From Aphelenchoides besseyi (taxonomy: Eukaryota > Nematoda > Chromadorea > Rhabditida > Aphelenchoididae): a stretch of DNA of 64,000 bases. The notes beneath the pieces are model-generated. The model searched no databases. It saw only the letters and a program-made list of their open reading frames with translations, and was not told the origin of the DNA. Within the stretch, counting starts at the first letter, position 1, and each line of letters opens with the position of its first letter. Shown piece after piece: positions 46,818-58,680 of this stretch. The stretch covers positions 13,082,001-13,146,000 of the forward strand of contig JAMPIQ010000001.1 of assembly GCA_024699855.1 (NCBI GenBank), written 5' to 3'. A program made the position numbers and the translations under genes.

Positions 46818-48212
46818 GTGAGTACGAGGAGCGAAAAAGCGTGGGGTGTACGCGACTATTCCCATCGTGGAGAGAGCGGACTCCATTTTCTTCGTTCGCT
46901 TTTCAAACGTCCGCTCTTTCCTTTTTGCCCGCACGTCCACGCAAAAACGATGTGCGCACGCATCCCGACGGTCAACATACGCGCACACCGAAACGCATCG
47001 AGCGCCTGTCGATCTCAAAAACGACCCCAAAGAAGAGAATTGAAGCAGCGCCCTTGCTCGCGATTTGTAAACCTGCACTCCATCGGACAATCCGAAAATT
47101 TGCGTCATATAAACACAATGCAAAGGACACTGTTGACTAAACAGATGGCCATCAAAGTACAAGGATCAATCGCCAGAAACCGTCGACGAGAAAACCCACC
47201 TCCGTCAATTGAATTCCTGGTTATTCGAAATTGAGTTTGATGCTCAAAAGCAAACCAATCGCAATTGTTTCCGTGTGTCGACTTACACGCGATCACAACC
47301 CAAAGACTTCGACTTTCTAATTGGCTCTTCAGACCAATTAATTAGCCGAGAAGAAATTGAAATGTTCGAAAATATCAAAATCGAGATTCTGATGCACTGG
47401 TAGATTTCCTTCTCAAGCTCTTAGTCCATCATTTCGATCATACAGTTTTTCTTATTCGAAGGCAGATATTCTAACTGGTTAGTGCGTTTGATTCCTCGAC
47501 CGTTCAGACGATTCGTGAACTGTGGATCTCAACGTTTTTTCTCCGTTCTTTTGGACGAACAGCCGAAGCAGAAATGTGTCATTCTGTGCTTTGCACTGCG
47601 AGAGGTTTTTTCTGCCCGAACGGAAGTCCTCACACGAACGAGTAAGAACGGAGGGAACTTTCACAAAATAAGGTCGACGGTGAACGAACACCGATGAATT
47701 CAAACATAATTGTAATTGCAAAGATCCCAAGTTCTGACAACCTCGCCTTTCCAACCGATTTCAGTTAGTCGCTTTGTATTGTGAGCTCTTTAACTTCAAT
47801 CGAAATGCTTGTGATTCTTCGTAAATGAAACGGTTTTGAATTCGATTTCTAATCACTTGGCTGACATACAAAACAATTTGTATCCAATCACACTAACTGA
47901 CGAATGGTTTCTTCAAAGAACATCTTAAAGCCAAACATCTGGGCAAAATGGTTCAATTAGAAGCTTCTTCAAACCATCGGTTTCATTATTTGCTTATCAC
48001 AACTTTTTGTTTGTTATGAACGTGAACTATGAGATAACCGTTAAGTAGCAAATACGAAAAGAACATCAAAGTGCATCTAAGCAGTATGTTAAACATAAAA
48101 ACTGAATAAACTACACCCGCAAATAATCACGTCCACGATGCCAAATAGACGTTAAGAAGCACTTCCGAATCGTACTTCTTGTAATCAACTAAATAATATA
48201 ATCTTCCTTGAC
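46818..48212. other. intergenic, nothing recognised
   Basis: Several open frames on both strands in 46.8-47.7 kb lack family resemblance and splice partners. Immediately left of the second arm of the inverted duplication. Confidence 0.35.
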
Positions 48213-48256
48213 CAAATAGCTCATCAGTGACTGCCCATTTAATCATTCAAAATGAG

Positions 48257-48263
48257 CATAAAA
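48257..48263 (+). promoter_or_regulatory. TATA-like box of A1-like copy 2
   Basis: CATAAAA, about 52 bases before the ATG at 48316. Copy 1 has TATAAAA at the same site. Confidence 0.45.
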
Positions 48264-48315
48264 GCACAGGAATAACTTTGTTTAATCAATCACTTTAGTT
48301 GCCATTGAACCGAAA

Positions 48316-49920
48316 ATGAAGTTGTCGATTCTCGGTCTATTGATCGCCGTTCTTCTGTTCGTCGATTTGTCGGAGTCGTTCACACTCAGCGGTCAAAGTC
48401 GACATAACACCGTGGAGAAGCTCCGAAGATACCAAGCGCTGAAACGTCAAAGTCGAATCAAAAAGTTTTATATGCCCGAATATCCAGAAGCTCCATTGAC
48501 TGTGAGTGTCTCCATCGGTAACGCCAAACTGTCCACGAATGAATTGATCACTTGCTTTCAGGAGGTTCGGTCTACCAACTCTCAGTCGAGACTGGACAAA
48601 CATCCCTGTGGACGTAAGAACCAGTTGGCTTTGCTATTCATTTCATTTTAAGTTTATCACCAAACTACACAGAGCTCACCAAGGACAATAAACCTTACGA
48701 GCCCTCAGAATCGAAAACCTCTTGGAAAGTAGATGATTATTTTAGTGGTTAGTAGCTTATTTGATTGACACTAAGCATTCAATTGTCTCTGTAGGAATTA
48801 CTGGAAATTTTCGAGTTTACGGCGGTCTATACGGCGATATGGTCTCGGTACGTGTAATCTAGTAAAGAAATAAGAACAAATGTAACTTAGGTCAGTAATG
48901 AAACGTCCTTCAATCAAACTTTTGGGTTGGTCAATGGAACCTACGGTAACACAAGCCCGTGGTACAATCCATCTTTTGACGGAATGGATGGAGTTAGTTG
49001 TGAAATGGAGTTTTAATCATACATTTTCTAGGCGTTGGGTTTGGGCTGGGATCCCACTAACGTACCAAGCACGCCCAATTACTATTCCGAACCTATCCAC
49101 AACATTCTTCATAACGCCAAAGATGTAATGGCTAGTCTCTCTCTTTCAGACGATAATTTCAGATCAAACGTGGAAATAAATTCTACGTCTTGTGGATGGC
49201 AAAGTAAGAACAAGACTAGTAAATTATGCATGTTTGTTTCTAGTGCTGATCAACAGTTAACCAACGATGGCACTGGGCATCATTACAATTGGGAAATAAG
49301 CTTTGGAAAGATCGATCACAACTTGTGTGAAAGGAACTTCAATATGACTAGTCTGTTGTCTAGCTCTTTATCGACGCCTGCATTCCAACTAAGCCAATTC
49401 AGCTTTGGAGATTACACATATGACATGGAAGACAACTATGTTTCAGTAGATACTGGATCACCGGTTATTTACATGCCATCGGAAGTATACGAGAAGATTT
49501 TCGACGTTATCTCTCCGACATACGATTGGGATACCGGCTTGTACACCGTCGACTGCAAGAACGCCGGCACTTATGGTCCTTGGGTATGTTTCTTTAGTTT
49601 TCATGTGCAAATTTGAGATTCAGATCTTTTCACTCGACGGCGTTGATTACACCGTTCCATCCAGTACTTATGTTGTTGATATTGGACTTGGCGACGGGCA
49701 ATGCGTTTTATCCTATGGCCTCAGCAACTCTTACACTACTGATTGGGTATGTTTCAGGTGTTCTGGGGGATTTCAACTCGATTTTCAGGTTCTTGGAAAC
49801 CCATGGCTGATTGAGCACTGCGTCTTGTTCGACATCAAAGGCGGTCAAATTGGATTTGCCAAACCGAAGCCTTCAGCATCAGTGTCAACCACTGCAAAAC
49901 CTACAACTCAAAAGAAATAG
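48316..49920 (+). CDS. secreted pepsin-family (A1) protein with Glu at the first catalytic site, copy 2
   Basis: Paralogue of 2588-4193, with the same nine-exon structure and near-identical introns. It has the same signal peptide, the same ETGQTSLWT in place of DTG at the first site and the same intact VSVDTGSPV second site (near 49443). Only about ten residues differ across the protein, for example ELK to ALK near residue 39, TYDPW to TYGPW and TADW to TTDW. Both copies keep every frame and splice site, so both are probably expressed. The flap region reads ITGNFRVYGGLYGDMVSV. The exon after NAKD is short and must begin at the AG 38 bases into an apparent continuation (near 49163) to keep frame. 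TAG at 49918-49920. Confidence 0.85.
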
Positions 49921-49999
49921 ACAATTCTTCTTGATTATTTTAAAAGAATAAAAGTACTTGCATGTATTGATTGTCTGGAATAAGAGTCAAAAAGAAGAA

Positions 50000-50072
50000 T
50001 GCCGAAAGCCGGGATCGAACCAGCGACCTTAAGATCTTCAGTCTCACGCTCTCCCAACTGAGCTATTTCGGC
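50000..50072 (-). tRNA. tRNA-Phe (anticodon GAA)
   Basis: Folds as a standard cloverleaf: acceptor GCCGAAA/TTTCGGC, D arm GCTC..GAGC with AGTTGGGA loop, anticodon loop CTGAAGA (GAA), T arm GCTGG/CCGGC with TTCGATC, and discriminator A. A-box and B-box promoters are intact. No intron. The 3' part lies within the inverted duplication. Confidence 0.93.
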
Positions 50073-50836
50073 GACGACTACCAAGCGAGCAGCACTCACT
50101 ATCTTCTCCACTTCACTGCCGACGACCAGCAGGTCGACCGTCGGACTGGATCCTCATCAAGTCAATTGGGATCACTTAGATTGTTTCTGGTCAAGAAACC
50201 TTCTCTCTTTATAGTTGTTGTGTGTTTACCAAGTGTTGACAGACGATTTTCATTGGGAATGTGATATGCTGCAGGCAATTGAAAGTGCTCGTCAAAGCCC
50301 TGCACGAACCGCAAAACTTGCATTTCAACGACCAGCTAAATACATCGAAAGCTGCCGAGAAAAGAAGGCAGTGCAGATTAAAGCATCGAGGAAACAAAGT
50401 CCAACAGACAGATAAGTGACTGTGGCAGCTCCACTTCAGAGCTCAAATATCGCTTGAGACACAATTTGGTCGAGAAGAGTTAAGCGAACGAAACAAGCTG
50501 ACTGAGACACCTTTTGCTTTTCAATAAAATAAGATTACATTTTTTCTTGGCTAAATTTTTCTTAACGTTTACGATTTTGTCGATTAGTTTCTCATAATAA
50601 AGAATTTCTAACCGAATGACGACAATCATCGTATGGTTTTGCGCGGTGATAAACAGCGCTGTTCACCTCCATTTGCCGTTCGACCGACTTCTTTTTGACG
50701 TGTCAAGGACTTTGCCGCGCAGATCTTTTGAAATGTAATTTCTCAAAGTGGTTGCATTCGAAAGGCAACGTGTATTTTGCGATTGCAACGCCAAACAGTT
50801 CATTCGGCAATTATCTTGTTGAACTCGCGGCTTGCA
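50073..50836. other. intergenic, nothing recognised
   Basis: Region between the tRNA and the epimerase gene. An AATAAA near 50524 might end an unrecognised transcript, but no coding frame is supported. Confidence 0.35.
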
Positions 50837-51519
50837 ATGCATACATCACCGAGGGTCGTCAAAAGAGTTCAGGCGGAAATCGAGACCGTAAAAGCGATTC
50901 CCGAATTGAAGATCATAAGACCGAAAATCTTTCCCGATGAGAGAGGGTTTTTCTGCGAGAGTTATAACCGTGACGAGTGGGCTAAGGCATTGAACTTCCA
51001 TGAGGTCTTCAAACAAGTGAGTTTTGTCTGTTTGCTACTTTTGATTTCAATTTTAAGGATAATCACTCGTATTCCAAATACGGAGTCATACGTGGATTGC
51101 ATTCACAACCTGGAATGGGGAAATTGGTTTCCGTAGTTAGCGGTCAGATCTTCGATGTCGCTGTTGATGCGCGAGTTGATTCACCGACTTTCGGTCAATG
51201 GCATGCTGAAATTTTGGACGCCGAGTCAAAAACCAACTTTTGGATTCCACCCGGTTTTCTTCATGGACTTCAAGTAAGCAACTTGTTTTCTTTGAGTTAA
51301 ATTCAATCGTTGTTTTCGGCTATCTCACCCGAAGGTGCACACGTGACTTACAAATGTACGGCGGTGTACGATCCGAAGACCGAATTTGGGATCGATATCT
51401 TTGACGAATCGATTGGAATCAACTGGCCAATTATGGAAGAAGACGCGTTGATTGTAAGCGAACGTGATCGTCAGCATCTCGGAATCTCGAGTCTGAAGCA
51501 CGGCAATCCAAGGGGATGA
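50837..51519 (+). CDS. rml-3: dTDP-4-dehydrorhamnose 3,5-epimerase (RmlC type)
   Basis: A cupin-fold epimerase that acts third in dTDP-rhamnose synthesis, a pathway nematodes use for cuticle or surface glycans. The start MHTSPRVVKRVQAEIETV is followed by IIRPKIFPDERGFFCESY, then DNHSYSKYGVIRGLHSQPG with the catalytic His, and NFWIPPGFLHGLQ. The last exon has VTYKCTAVYDPKTEFG with the catalytic-position Tyr, and GINWPI. Intron 1 (51016-51056) is normal. Intron 2 (51274-51318) has a good GTAAGC donor and normal length (45 bases) but ends in CG where AG is required. The other nearby AGs give very short introns or a frameshift with an immediate stop. The gene is therefore either recently damaged or miscalled at one base. 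Family length is otherwise complete. Confidence 0.85.
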
Positions 51520-52232
51520 GCAATCGTGTTGTAATTTGATGTTATAAATTGAGAAGTAAAATTCAATTTGTTCAGTACGTCGATTTTGAAGTTGTTTGCG
51601 AGGTTTAAACCGCTTCGCAACACACCATTCCGAAATCTCAACTCAATCGCAAAGACACTTTCGAAGAAGGATATCCAATTATAAACGGGCACCTTCGGCT
51701 CGTAGAGCGAATATCCAAATTGCAGTCGAAGAGGTAAAAAGCTGAGAATCAAAAGAGACGGTGCAATTCGTAGAAGTGAATCGGACGGCAAAATGACGAT
51801 TTTGGATCTCTACTTTCGCTCAAGGTCGAAGTTGTCGTAAGACGCAAATTGTGCAATTGGTTTAAATCGTAGCTTCTGGAAAATGCCAGTACATTCATTT
51901 TATATTGTTTCTCTTGATACTCACGTACTTTACGTCTACAATTGATGTTCATTTAGCAATTGCGATTTCCTGATTGCTCCGATTACTCACGATCAGATCT
52001 TGTTTTTAGAGTCCGACTTCCGAGTTCGTTAGCTTCAAATCGTAGCCACTTTGTTGTATTGTGGGAGTGACTTTGTGTCGATTGACCGCTAATTTTGTTT
52101 CCGGCTTCCAAGTTCATGAATAATAGAACGTTGTTTTATTTTTGAAAAACCACACTCATGTGGCTGAGTGCTGAGAGCTTTTGTTGTAAGTGATGTTTAC
52201 TGTGATAAGTTGAGTTTGTTTAGAATAAATTC
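51520..52232. other. intergenic, nothing recognised
   Basis: Upstream region of the metallo-beta-lactamase gene. No gene recognised. Confidence 0.4.
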
Positions 52233-54469
52233 ATGGAATCAACTCGTCGTTTGTTACTTCAATTCGTTTTGTTTGCACTCATCTCAACGATCGTTCGCAG
52301 TCAAAATGAGAGCGCCCAGAAGTTTCGAGATTTGGCAGGTTTATCGTTGGACGAATTGGAGATGTTGGAGGACTTCGAGCTACGACAACTGAGAGATGCG
52401 GTCCGAAGTCGAGGTCATGGATCGGTGGCTCGAGCGGTTAAAGACGAGGAGATCGATTTGTTCAAAGAACAATCGCCGGAAATCATTTCCAAAGGCAGCG
52501 AGGCTGTGGAATTGACTGTAAGTTCCATTACGAACGTCCGTTTATTTGCGACTTCAGCCTCCGTCAATGGTCAATCCGTTTCTCATCAAAATGCCCGATG
52601 AAGAACCGAAGATTGAAAATAAGAAGCATCGATTGAAGTCGCGACGTAAGAATCTCGATAAACCAAAAAAAGACGAACAGCAAACACACACTGGAAGTGG
52701 AGGTGGTGGCTCGTTTTCAATCACAACATCCAACGGCATACGCGAGGACGATAATCGATCCGACAATTTAACCGGTGAAGATTATGAGAAGTTGGCGAAA
52801 CTCTTACAGGTACGGTAATCACTTCATACCTATTGATTAGTCTTATTGACAGTCTTTCGTAAATCGTCGCAAACAAACAACTCTGAAGAACGAAGAGAAT
52901 CATCGACCAGTGATCACAACTACAGAGTTTTCGTTGACTCGTCTATCAACATCTTCTTCACATCCAACTCTTTCCGGATGGCCATTGGCTTCTTCCGGTT
53001 TGCCACCGTGGGCAGTGACAAGAAAACCAAAAGGTCAGAATGTTGAATTGTTTAGAGGTAGAAATGTGCTGGAAAACAGATTCACGCAGAGTTCAGGTCT
53101 TTCAATGATAACCGAACAACAAGATCGAGAACAAGCGACGTTCGTTGTGGAGGATTCAATGGAAAAACCGGAGCCTGCATCGGTTTGGCGTAATGGAAAT
53201 CGTATCAAATCAACAACTGCATCACCGCTCCTTAACTCCCTAGCACCACAAGTTTTCCGAAAGTTCGATGTTCAACGACCAGAAAACACAAACAACGAAG
53301 AAAGTTTCCCGATTGTTGACAGCGAAGTCACTCAAAATCCCGTTGAATGGGAAGCAAAAATGAAACAATTGAGTAAAGAGTTGAGTTCGATTTTACACAA
53401 ACTGAAGGTAACACATGTTCTATCACCACAACGCTCATTAGTTGTTGTAGAACGACAAAGAAGAGCGAATCGAAACAGGAAAATCAAACCTTAAGGTGGT
53501 GGCCGAAATATTCGAATCAACAACTCCAACGCTGAGTTTGGCAGTTGATGGACATGTTGGCGAATTGGAGGAACCAACCAAAGATGAGACCGTTGATTCG
53601 GATTCTAATTCCGAGTCTGCGAACAAGTTTTCGATTGGGACATTAAAGATCAGCAAACAGAAATCGACCAACAAAGCTTATGTGACAATTTTGCGAGAAG
53701 TTTGTTTTCGGCTCCTGGTTTTTGAACACGATTATCTTCAGGGTATCGCGAGACAAACGGACATCAACGAGTACGTGTTCATTGCAAGTATCACGTTGAT
53801 TCGCGACGACAACAAAGTGATTCTGGTCGATACTGGACTTGCAACGGACATCAATGGCCGAACAGATTTACTGACAAGTGAGAACTTTGAGTCGTTTTTT
53901 TAAACATGAATCCTTCAGAGCTAGGAAAACTTGATATCACTCCGCCGGACGTAAACTACGTCATTTTAACACACGCTCATCCCGATCACGCGGGCGGAAC
54001 AAACGACTTCTTGGATGCTTATCACTATCAAGGAAGTTTAATGCATCATCGATCGAAATTCAATTTCTCCGAATTGTTCGAGGTAATCGGTGTGCTTGTG
54101 TTTAATCTGTTTAACGTTTGATTATAGAAAGATCATCATCAGCTCACCAAGAATGTGCATTTGATTCGAACTCCCGGTCATACGCCCGAAGATGTTACTG
54201 TTCTGGTCAAAAACACCGACAAGTACGGAACGATTGCGGTTTGTGGCGATGTTTTTATTACCGCCGAAGACATTGAACATCCGATCATGTGGAAACCGAT
54301 GGCGTGGTCAGAGCGAACACAAGAAACTTCGAGGCGACGTTTGATCTGCGAAGCCGACTACATAGTTCCTGGTGAATTCTTTGAACTTTTTTGTTTACGA
54401 TTCAATTTTTAGGTCATGGAAAAGTGTTCAAAGTGACGGAAAAGATGCGATCAACATTCAAGTGTTGAG
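52233..54469 (+). CDS. secreted metallo-beta-lactamase-fold protein (MBLAC1-like) with long N-terminal region
   Basis: A signal peptide (MESTRRLLLQFVLFALIST) is followed by about 400 residues of low-complexity, charged and Ser/Thr-rich sequence. The metallo-beta-lactamase domain is at the C-terminus: VILVDTGLATD, the zinc motif THAHPDHAGG, HLIRTPGHTPEDVTVLV with the third His, AVCGDVF with the bridging Asp, and VPGHG with the last His, then TGA at 54467-54469. All metal ligands are present, so it is probably an active hydrolase. The domain order resembles MBLAC1-type proteins; nematode relatives with long N-termini (for example SWIP-10) act in glia and dopamine signalling, but orthology is not proven. 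Eight exons with 37-45-base introns and open frames. Confidence 0.82.
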
Positions 54470-54878
54470 GGTTCCTAGAAAACCAAATTGTGTTCTTAGA
54501 TCTCTGATGTTTATCTTCGATAGCAGCTATGATCTGACTATCAAATTGCTATCACTTTTGATGTTAGTGTACAAACTATTTTATACGAATTAGAAGATGA
54601 AATAAGTTAGACTCTAATTGCTTAATGAATGTTACAAATTGGAGTGTAAATTCGATTTCTGTACACAACAAAGAACCGAATTTGCTTCGGAGCTGTTGGT
54701 CGAATTGAGTTCCTGTTCGGTCAAAAGATCGTTGTTGATGTTGGAATCGAGTGTTTTTCGGCAAACTCGTTAAATTGCTAAAGAAACGACTGTTTGTTGT
54801 TTTGTTTAAAAGCAAAAGACTCTCAGTTGGTGCAACTATCTCGCGATCAATTCGACTGCAAGTTTACGGTGAACTGAA
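54470..54878. other. intergenic, nothing recognised
   Basis: Short spacer before the tandem pair of secreted repeat proteins. Confidence 0.4.
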
Positions 54879-55952
54879 ATGCGCACTGTAGGTGCTTTCG
54901 TTATATTTTCTCTGGTATTCAACATCAATGCTCAATGGAATGGAGATCAAGATCGAAAAACGGCAATGAGATGGGGTCCTTATGTGAGATTTTCAGACGT
55001 GATTACTAGACTGATTGTTTAGCCTCCACAATTTGAAAATGTTTTGCCACAAGAAGCTAAAGACCAACTCATGGGAATTTATAACAATACAGAATTGACT
55101 CACGAGGTCAGCTGTTCAGATATTCAGTAGACTAATTGATTTTGCTACAGGAAAGAATGCAACAAATGGACGCAGTTTACGACTCACTTCCAACAAACCT
55201 CTTCACTTCTCTGCCTTTACCTGAGGGCTTCAACAACCTACCAGAAGTGACACTCAATCAAATCAAGATCGTTCATTCAAATCCAAATTTGCGTTACAGT
55301 GAACGCCGACAACAAATTCGAAGTTTGTTGGATTCAGTTCCGTATGAGCAACGTCGAGCAGCGTTTAAAGGAACCTTCTTTCCGCCAATGGTCTTCATTT
55401 AAAACTTTTTGTTCAGTTTCATTTATGATTTCAGCCACCACCAGGATTTGAATCCGTTCTTTCACCGACGGTTTACAAGCAGCTCTTGTCAGTTCATCGA
55501 AATCCACAGCTTTCGGCCGAACAGAAGAAACAGCAGGCCGATCGGATTATGCAACAAGTTCCCGCTGATCAGTTGAAACGTTTGCCGCTTCCGTTTCTCT
55601 TCGACAAGCTACCAATTGAGACGCAACAAAGAATACGCTCAATCATTCATAACTTCCGAATGCCGTGGGATAGACGTCGTGAATTACTGCATGAGTTCAT
55701 TCACTCATTACCTGTTGAAGAGCGTCGAGTCTTGCGACCTCCACTTCCGACGTTCGTTTCCGAATTGCCTTCGAATGTAAACACTTCGGCGTAAAAATTC
55801 AATTGTCTATCAATCATATTTAGATCAAAGCTCAATTGGAAGCGATTCACAACGATGACAACTTGAAACCGTGGGAACGATTTCAACGTTTTCGTCAAGT
55901 CATGCAAACAGTTCAACCAAATCCTGGCAACCAATTTCAACAGAGTAATTGA
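54879..55952 (+). CDS. secreted nematode repeat protein, tandem copy 1
   Basis: Signal peptide MRTVGAFVIFSLVFNINAQ. After splicing, the protein is built of repeats of about 55 residues with the pattern PP-x-F-E-x-LP at the start, then helices rich in charged residues. Examples are PPQFENVLPQEAKDQLMGIY, LPLPEGFNNLPEVTLNQI and PPPGFESVLSPTVYKQLL. It ends FRQVMQTVQPNPGNQFQQSN, TGA at 55950-55952. Five exons; the intron before PPPGFES uses a weak GTCTTC donor. I do not recognise a named family. The nearby gene at 57178 has the same order of repeats and the same first intron position before PPQFE, so they are a tandem duplication. Probably an extracellular helical protein. Confidence 0.7.
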
Positions 55953-57079
55953 TCGTTCTATTTTTGTATTTACACTCCAACTTGTGACCGTATTTCTGCT
56001 GGTGTTTGATTCGAAGAGCTGCAACTTACTCACGTGCAAACTATAAAAAAACGTTATTGACGGGCAATGTTATTGAACTTTGGTTTACACATACGCAATT
56101 CTGTTTATTGAGAAATCGAAGGTCAAAATTAAAGAAACAAACCTCCAACTGTCATTGCACCTGAAGACAATTGGCTTCTGGAATCACAAACTACCTCAAG
56201 TTTGAGCCTCCGTTCGGAGGTCAACGAACATGTGAATCGCATAAAACGAAAATGTTTGTCAAATCACTCAAACCACAGCAGGACGACGTTTAAAGCTCAC
56301 TCCGAACTTACCGTATCGCTCGAAGTTTTAAGAAAGTGAAGAGAATCGAAATCGACATCCACCCGTGAATTAAAAAAGATGTCGTGGTGTCGACGTCATC
56401 AGTTTTTGGTCATTTTACGCTCTTTGTCCGTGTTTATACTCAAAACGAAGTTGATTTGTGGTCTCAAAGAAAATTCGATTTGAGACGAAAATCTGACTGT
56501 TTTGAAGATCGCTGTTATGGTTACAAACAAAGTCTGAAAACCAGCTTTTCTATAGTAATAAGCATAAACAGTTGAAAATGAGCTCTGAAGTCTCGGACAA
56601 GAAAATTTCCGAAGTTAAACGAGCTGATCGTTGATTCGTTTTTGCTTCCATTTCACAATTGAAATCAGACGGCTTTTGATCTCCACGAAATTCTGGTAAT
56701 CCGCTGAATTCGATCTCCGAGTTGGGAAACCACATCTGCACTCAACTTCAGAAGTCACAAGCCGCCCGAGGCATTTCCGTTATGTCAGCAGTTGATTAAT
56801 GAGCTTCCGAAAGTCAATTCATGTTTTGGTGGACCGGAAGTCAGCGAAATGAACTTCGGCAGCTCATCGGCGATTACAAAACAAAAGTTGATCGTAAATT
56901 TTGGCCGCTTTTCGCGGGTTTTACGATCCACGTGCATTTTGTCAAACAGCGGGAATCGACAGAACGCCCAGTTCTCAGCCACAGCGTGATCTCATACATC
57001 GGGTCGCGAAATTTCGTCCGATCATAAGACCATAACACAATGTGCAATATGGGCGGAGTGATTCGATGTGTCGTTTCGG
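55953..57079. other. spacer between tandem paralogues
   Basis: 3' flank of copy 1 and upstream region of copy 2. No gene recognised. Confidence 0.4.
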
Positions 57080-57086
57080 TATAAAA
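57080..57086 (+). promoter_or_regulatory. TATA box of tandem copy 2
   Basis: TATAAAA about 92 bases before the ATG at 57178, preceded by a G-rich GGGCGG near 57051. Confidence 0.5.
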
Positions 57087-57177
57087 GCGAAGAAGTCGAC
57101 TGCGAATTCTTCGGAACGTTTTTCACTGCGCTTCCCCGTTTTTTTGTTGAAGGCACCTTAAGAGCAAGAGCATTACG

Positions 57178-58160
57178 ATGCAAAATTCGTTGAGTTTCGT
57201 TGTGATCCTTGTGAGCTTGATGCTCGTTCGTGGACTTCCCGTTCCTGTCTCTGAGTTGGCTTCGGGAAATGCAAAATTGGAGACCGTGCCATCAGCACAA
57301 CCGGCCGTCCAACCGCCGACAGAACAATACCCGTGGCCTTACGTACGTTTTCTCATTACTATCAATCATTAAACTTGAAAAAAACGAAAACAGCGGGAGT
57401 TTAGTTTGTTTGAAAGGTAGCCGCAATTCGCTGTTCTCATTGACCTTCAAGTTCAATCACCGACTGTTTTACGTTCAATTAACGTTTTATTGTTTGCAGC
57501 CGCCACAATTCGAACGTTATCTGCCTCTCGATGCAAAACAAGAACTTGTCAAAATCTACTTGGATACCACATTGTCGCCTGAGGTAAACGATTTTGCTTT
57601 TAACCCTTCTAATTCGTCTGATTAAGGAGCGCAGTAGCAGAGTGAACTCTGTTTTCGATAGTCTTCCAATGGAGATTGTTGTTCGTCTTCCACTTCCCAA
57701 CGGCTTTGAGCGGTTGCCAGCGGATGTTTTCAATCGAATTTTGTACGTTCACAGTGCACCCGGATTCAAATGGGAAGAGCGACAGGAATTGATTCGTGAC
57801 ATCGTCGAGTCGTTGCCCGAAGAACAACGTCGTGCAATGGCCACTCGTTTGGACGGTCCACCTCCAGGCTTCGAGCAATTTCTTCCACCTACCATCTACA
57901 AAAAATTGCTTTTCGTCCACTACGATCGTCATCTCTCGAAGGTTCAAAAAGCCGAATTGATTACTCGCATTATGCGCGGAGTTCCCGAAACGATCATCGA
58001 GAAACTTCCGTTACCAGCTGGTATGGGCGAGCTTCCCGAAGAGTTGCAAAGAAGATTACGATCATTGGTCTACGACTATTCCGTGGAGCAAAAAGTAAGA
58101 GCCGAACGAGTACGTGAATTCGTAGCTCAAATTCCTCAAGAAATTCGACCGCCACTATGA
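57178..58160 (+). CDS. secreted nematode repeat protein, tandem copy 2
   Basis: Signal peptide MQNSLSFVVILVSLMLVRG, a short Pro-rich linker, then the same repeat plan as its neighbour: PPQFERYLPLDAKQELVKIY, LPLPNGFERLPADVFNRIL, PPPGFEQFLPPTIYKKLLFV, LPLPAGMGELPEELQRRL, ending IPQEIRPPL and TGA at 58158-58160. Three exons; the first intron is longer than usual (about 57343-57499). Sequence identity with copy 1 is moderate, so the duplication is old. An AATAAA lies near 58280. Function is unknown. Confidence 0.72.
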
Positions 58161-58680
58161 TCAGTGTACAATGTTTGAACGGGACTCGACCATAAAATCT
58201 CAATCTCCAACATAGCTAGCTCATTAATCTATGTAATTTCATACTCTCGTGTTTAATTATGTAAAGCTAAAAGGAAGACCAATAAACCGGTATTAAGTCT
58301 CTTACATAAGTTCAACATCGAAATATACGGTTTAATCAACACCGCATGCAATCTCGCTTGCATGCTTAATGACGATCATTCTCGACCTTGATGTCAGCGA
58401 ATTGCAAAGTAACGAACAAAAACCAAACTTCGTGTTTTATTAGAAATATCGTTAATCAAACCGAAGGAACACTAAGAGCTATTTCGTTGTAATTAAAAAA
58501 AGCGAACAAAAACCACTCACTTGATTCCGAATGTAAGACTGAAGAAGTGATCAAAAGAAACGACGTTAAATTTGGAAACGTGAGTGTTCATCAATCAGTT
58601 TGCCTTTCTCTTGCTCACTATTTCATCACATATAACCATCTCGATAACAATATATTTTATTACAAAACAACAGAAACACT
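58161..58680. other. convergent intergenic region
   Basis: 3' flanks of the repeat protein and of the minus-strand synthase-like gene. Nothing else recognised. Confidence 0.4.

Larger units (their letters stand above)
48213..50024 (+). repeat. inverted duplication, arm 2 (partner 2484-4296)
   Basis: Same content as arm 1 in reverse orientation: core promoter, the nine-exon A1-like gene and the 3' part of a tRNA. Here the tRNA is complete, so this arm keeps the ancestral junction and arm 1 the truncated one. Confidence 0.85.

Noticed and set aside
46586..47234. Two overlapping plus-strand frames of about 170-185 codons
   Set aside because: No family resemblance past the possible short exon at 46725-46817, which ends at a strong donor; the continuation is probably intron.
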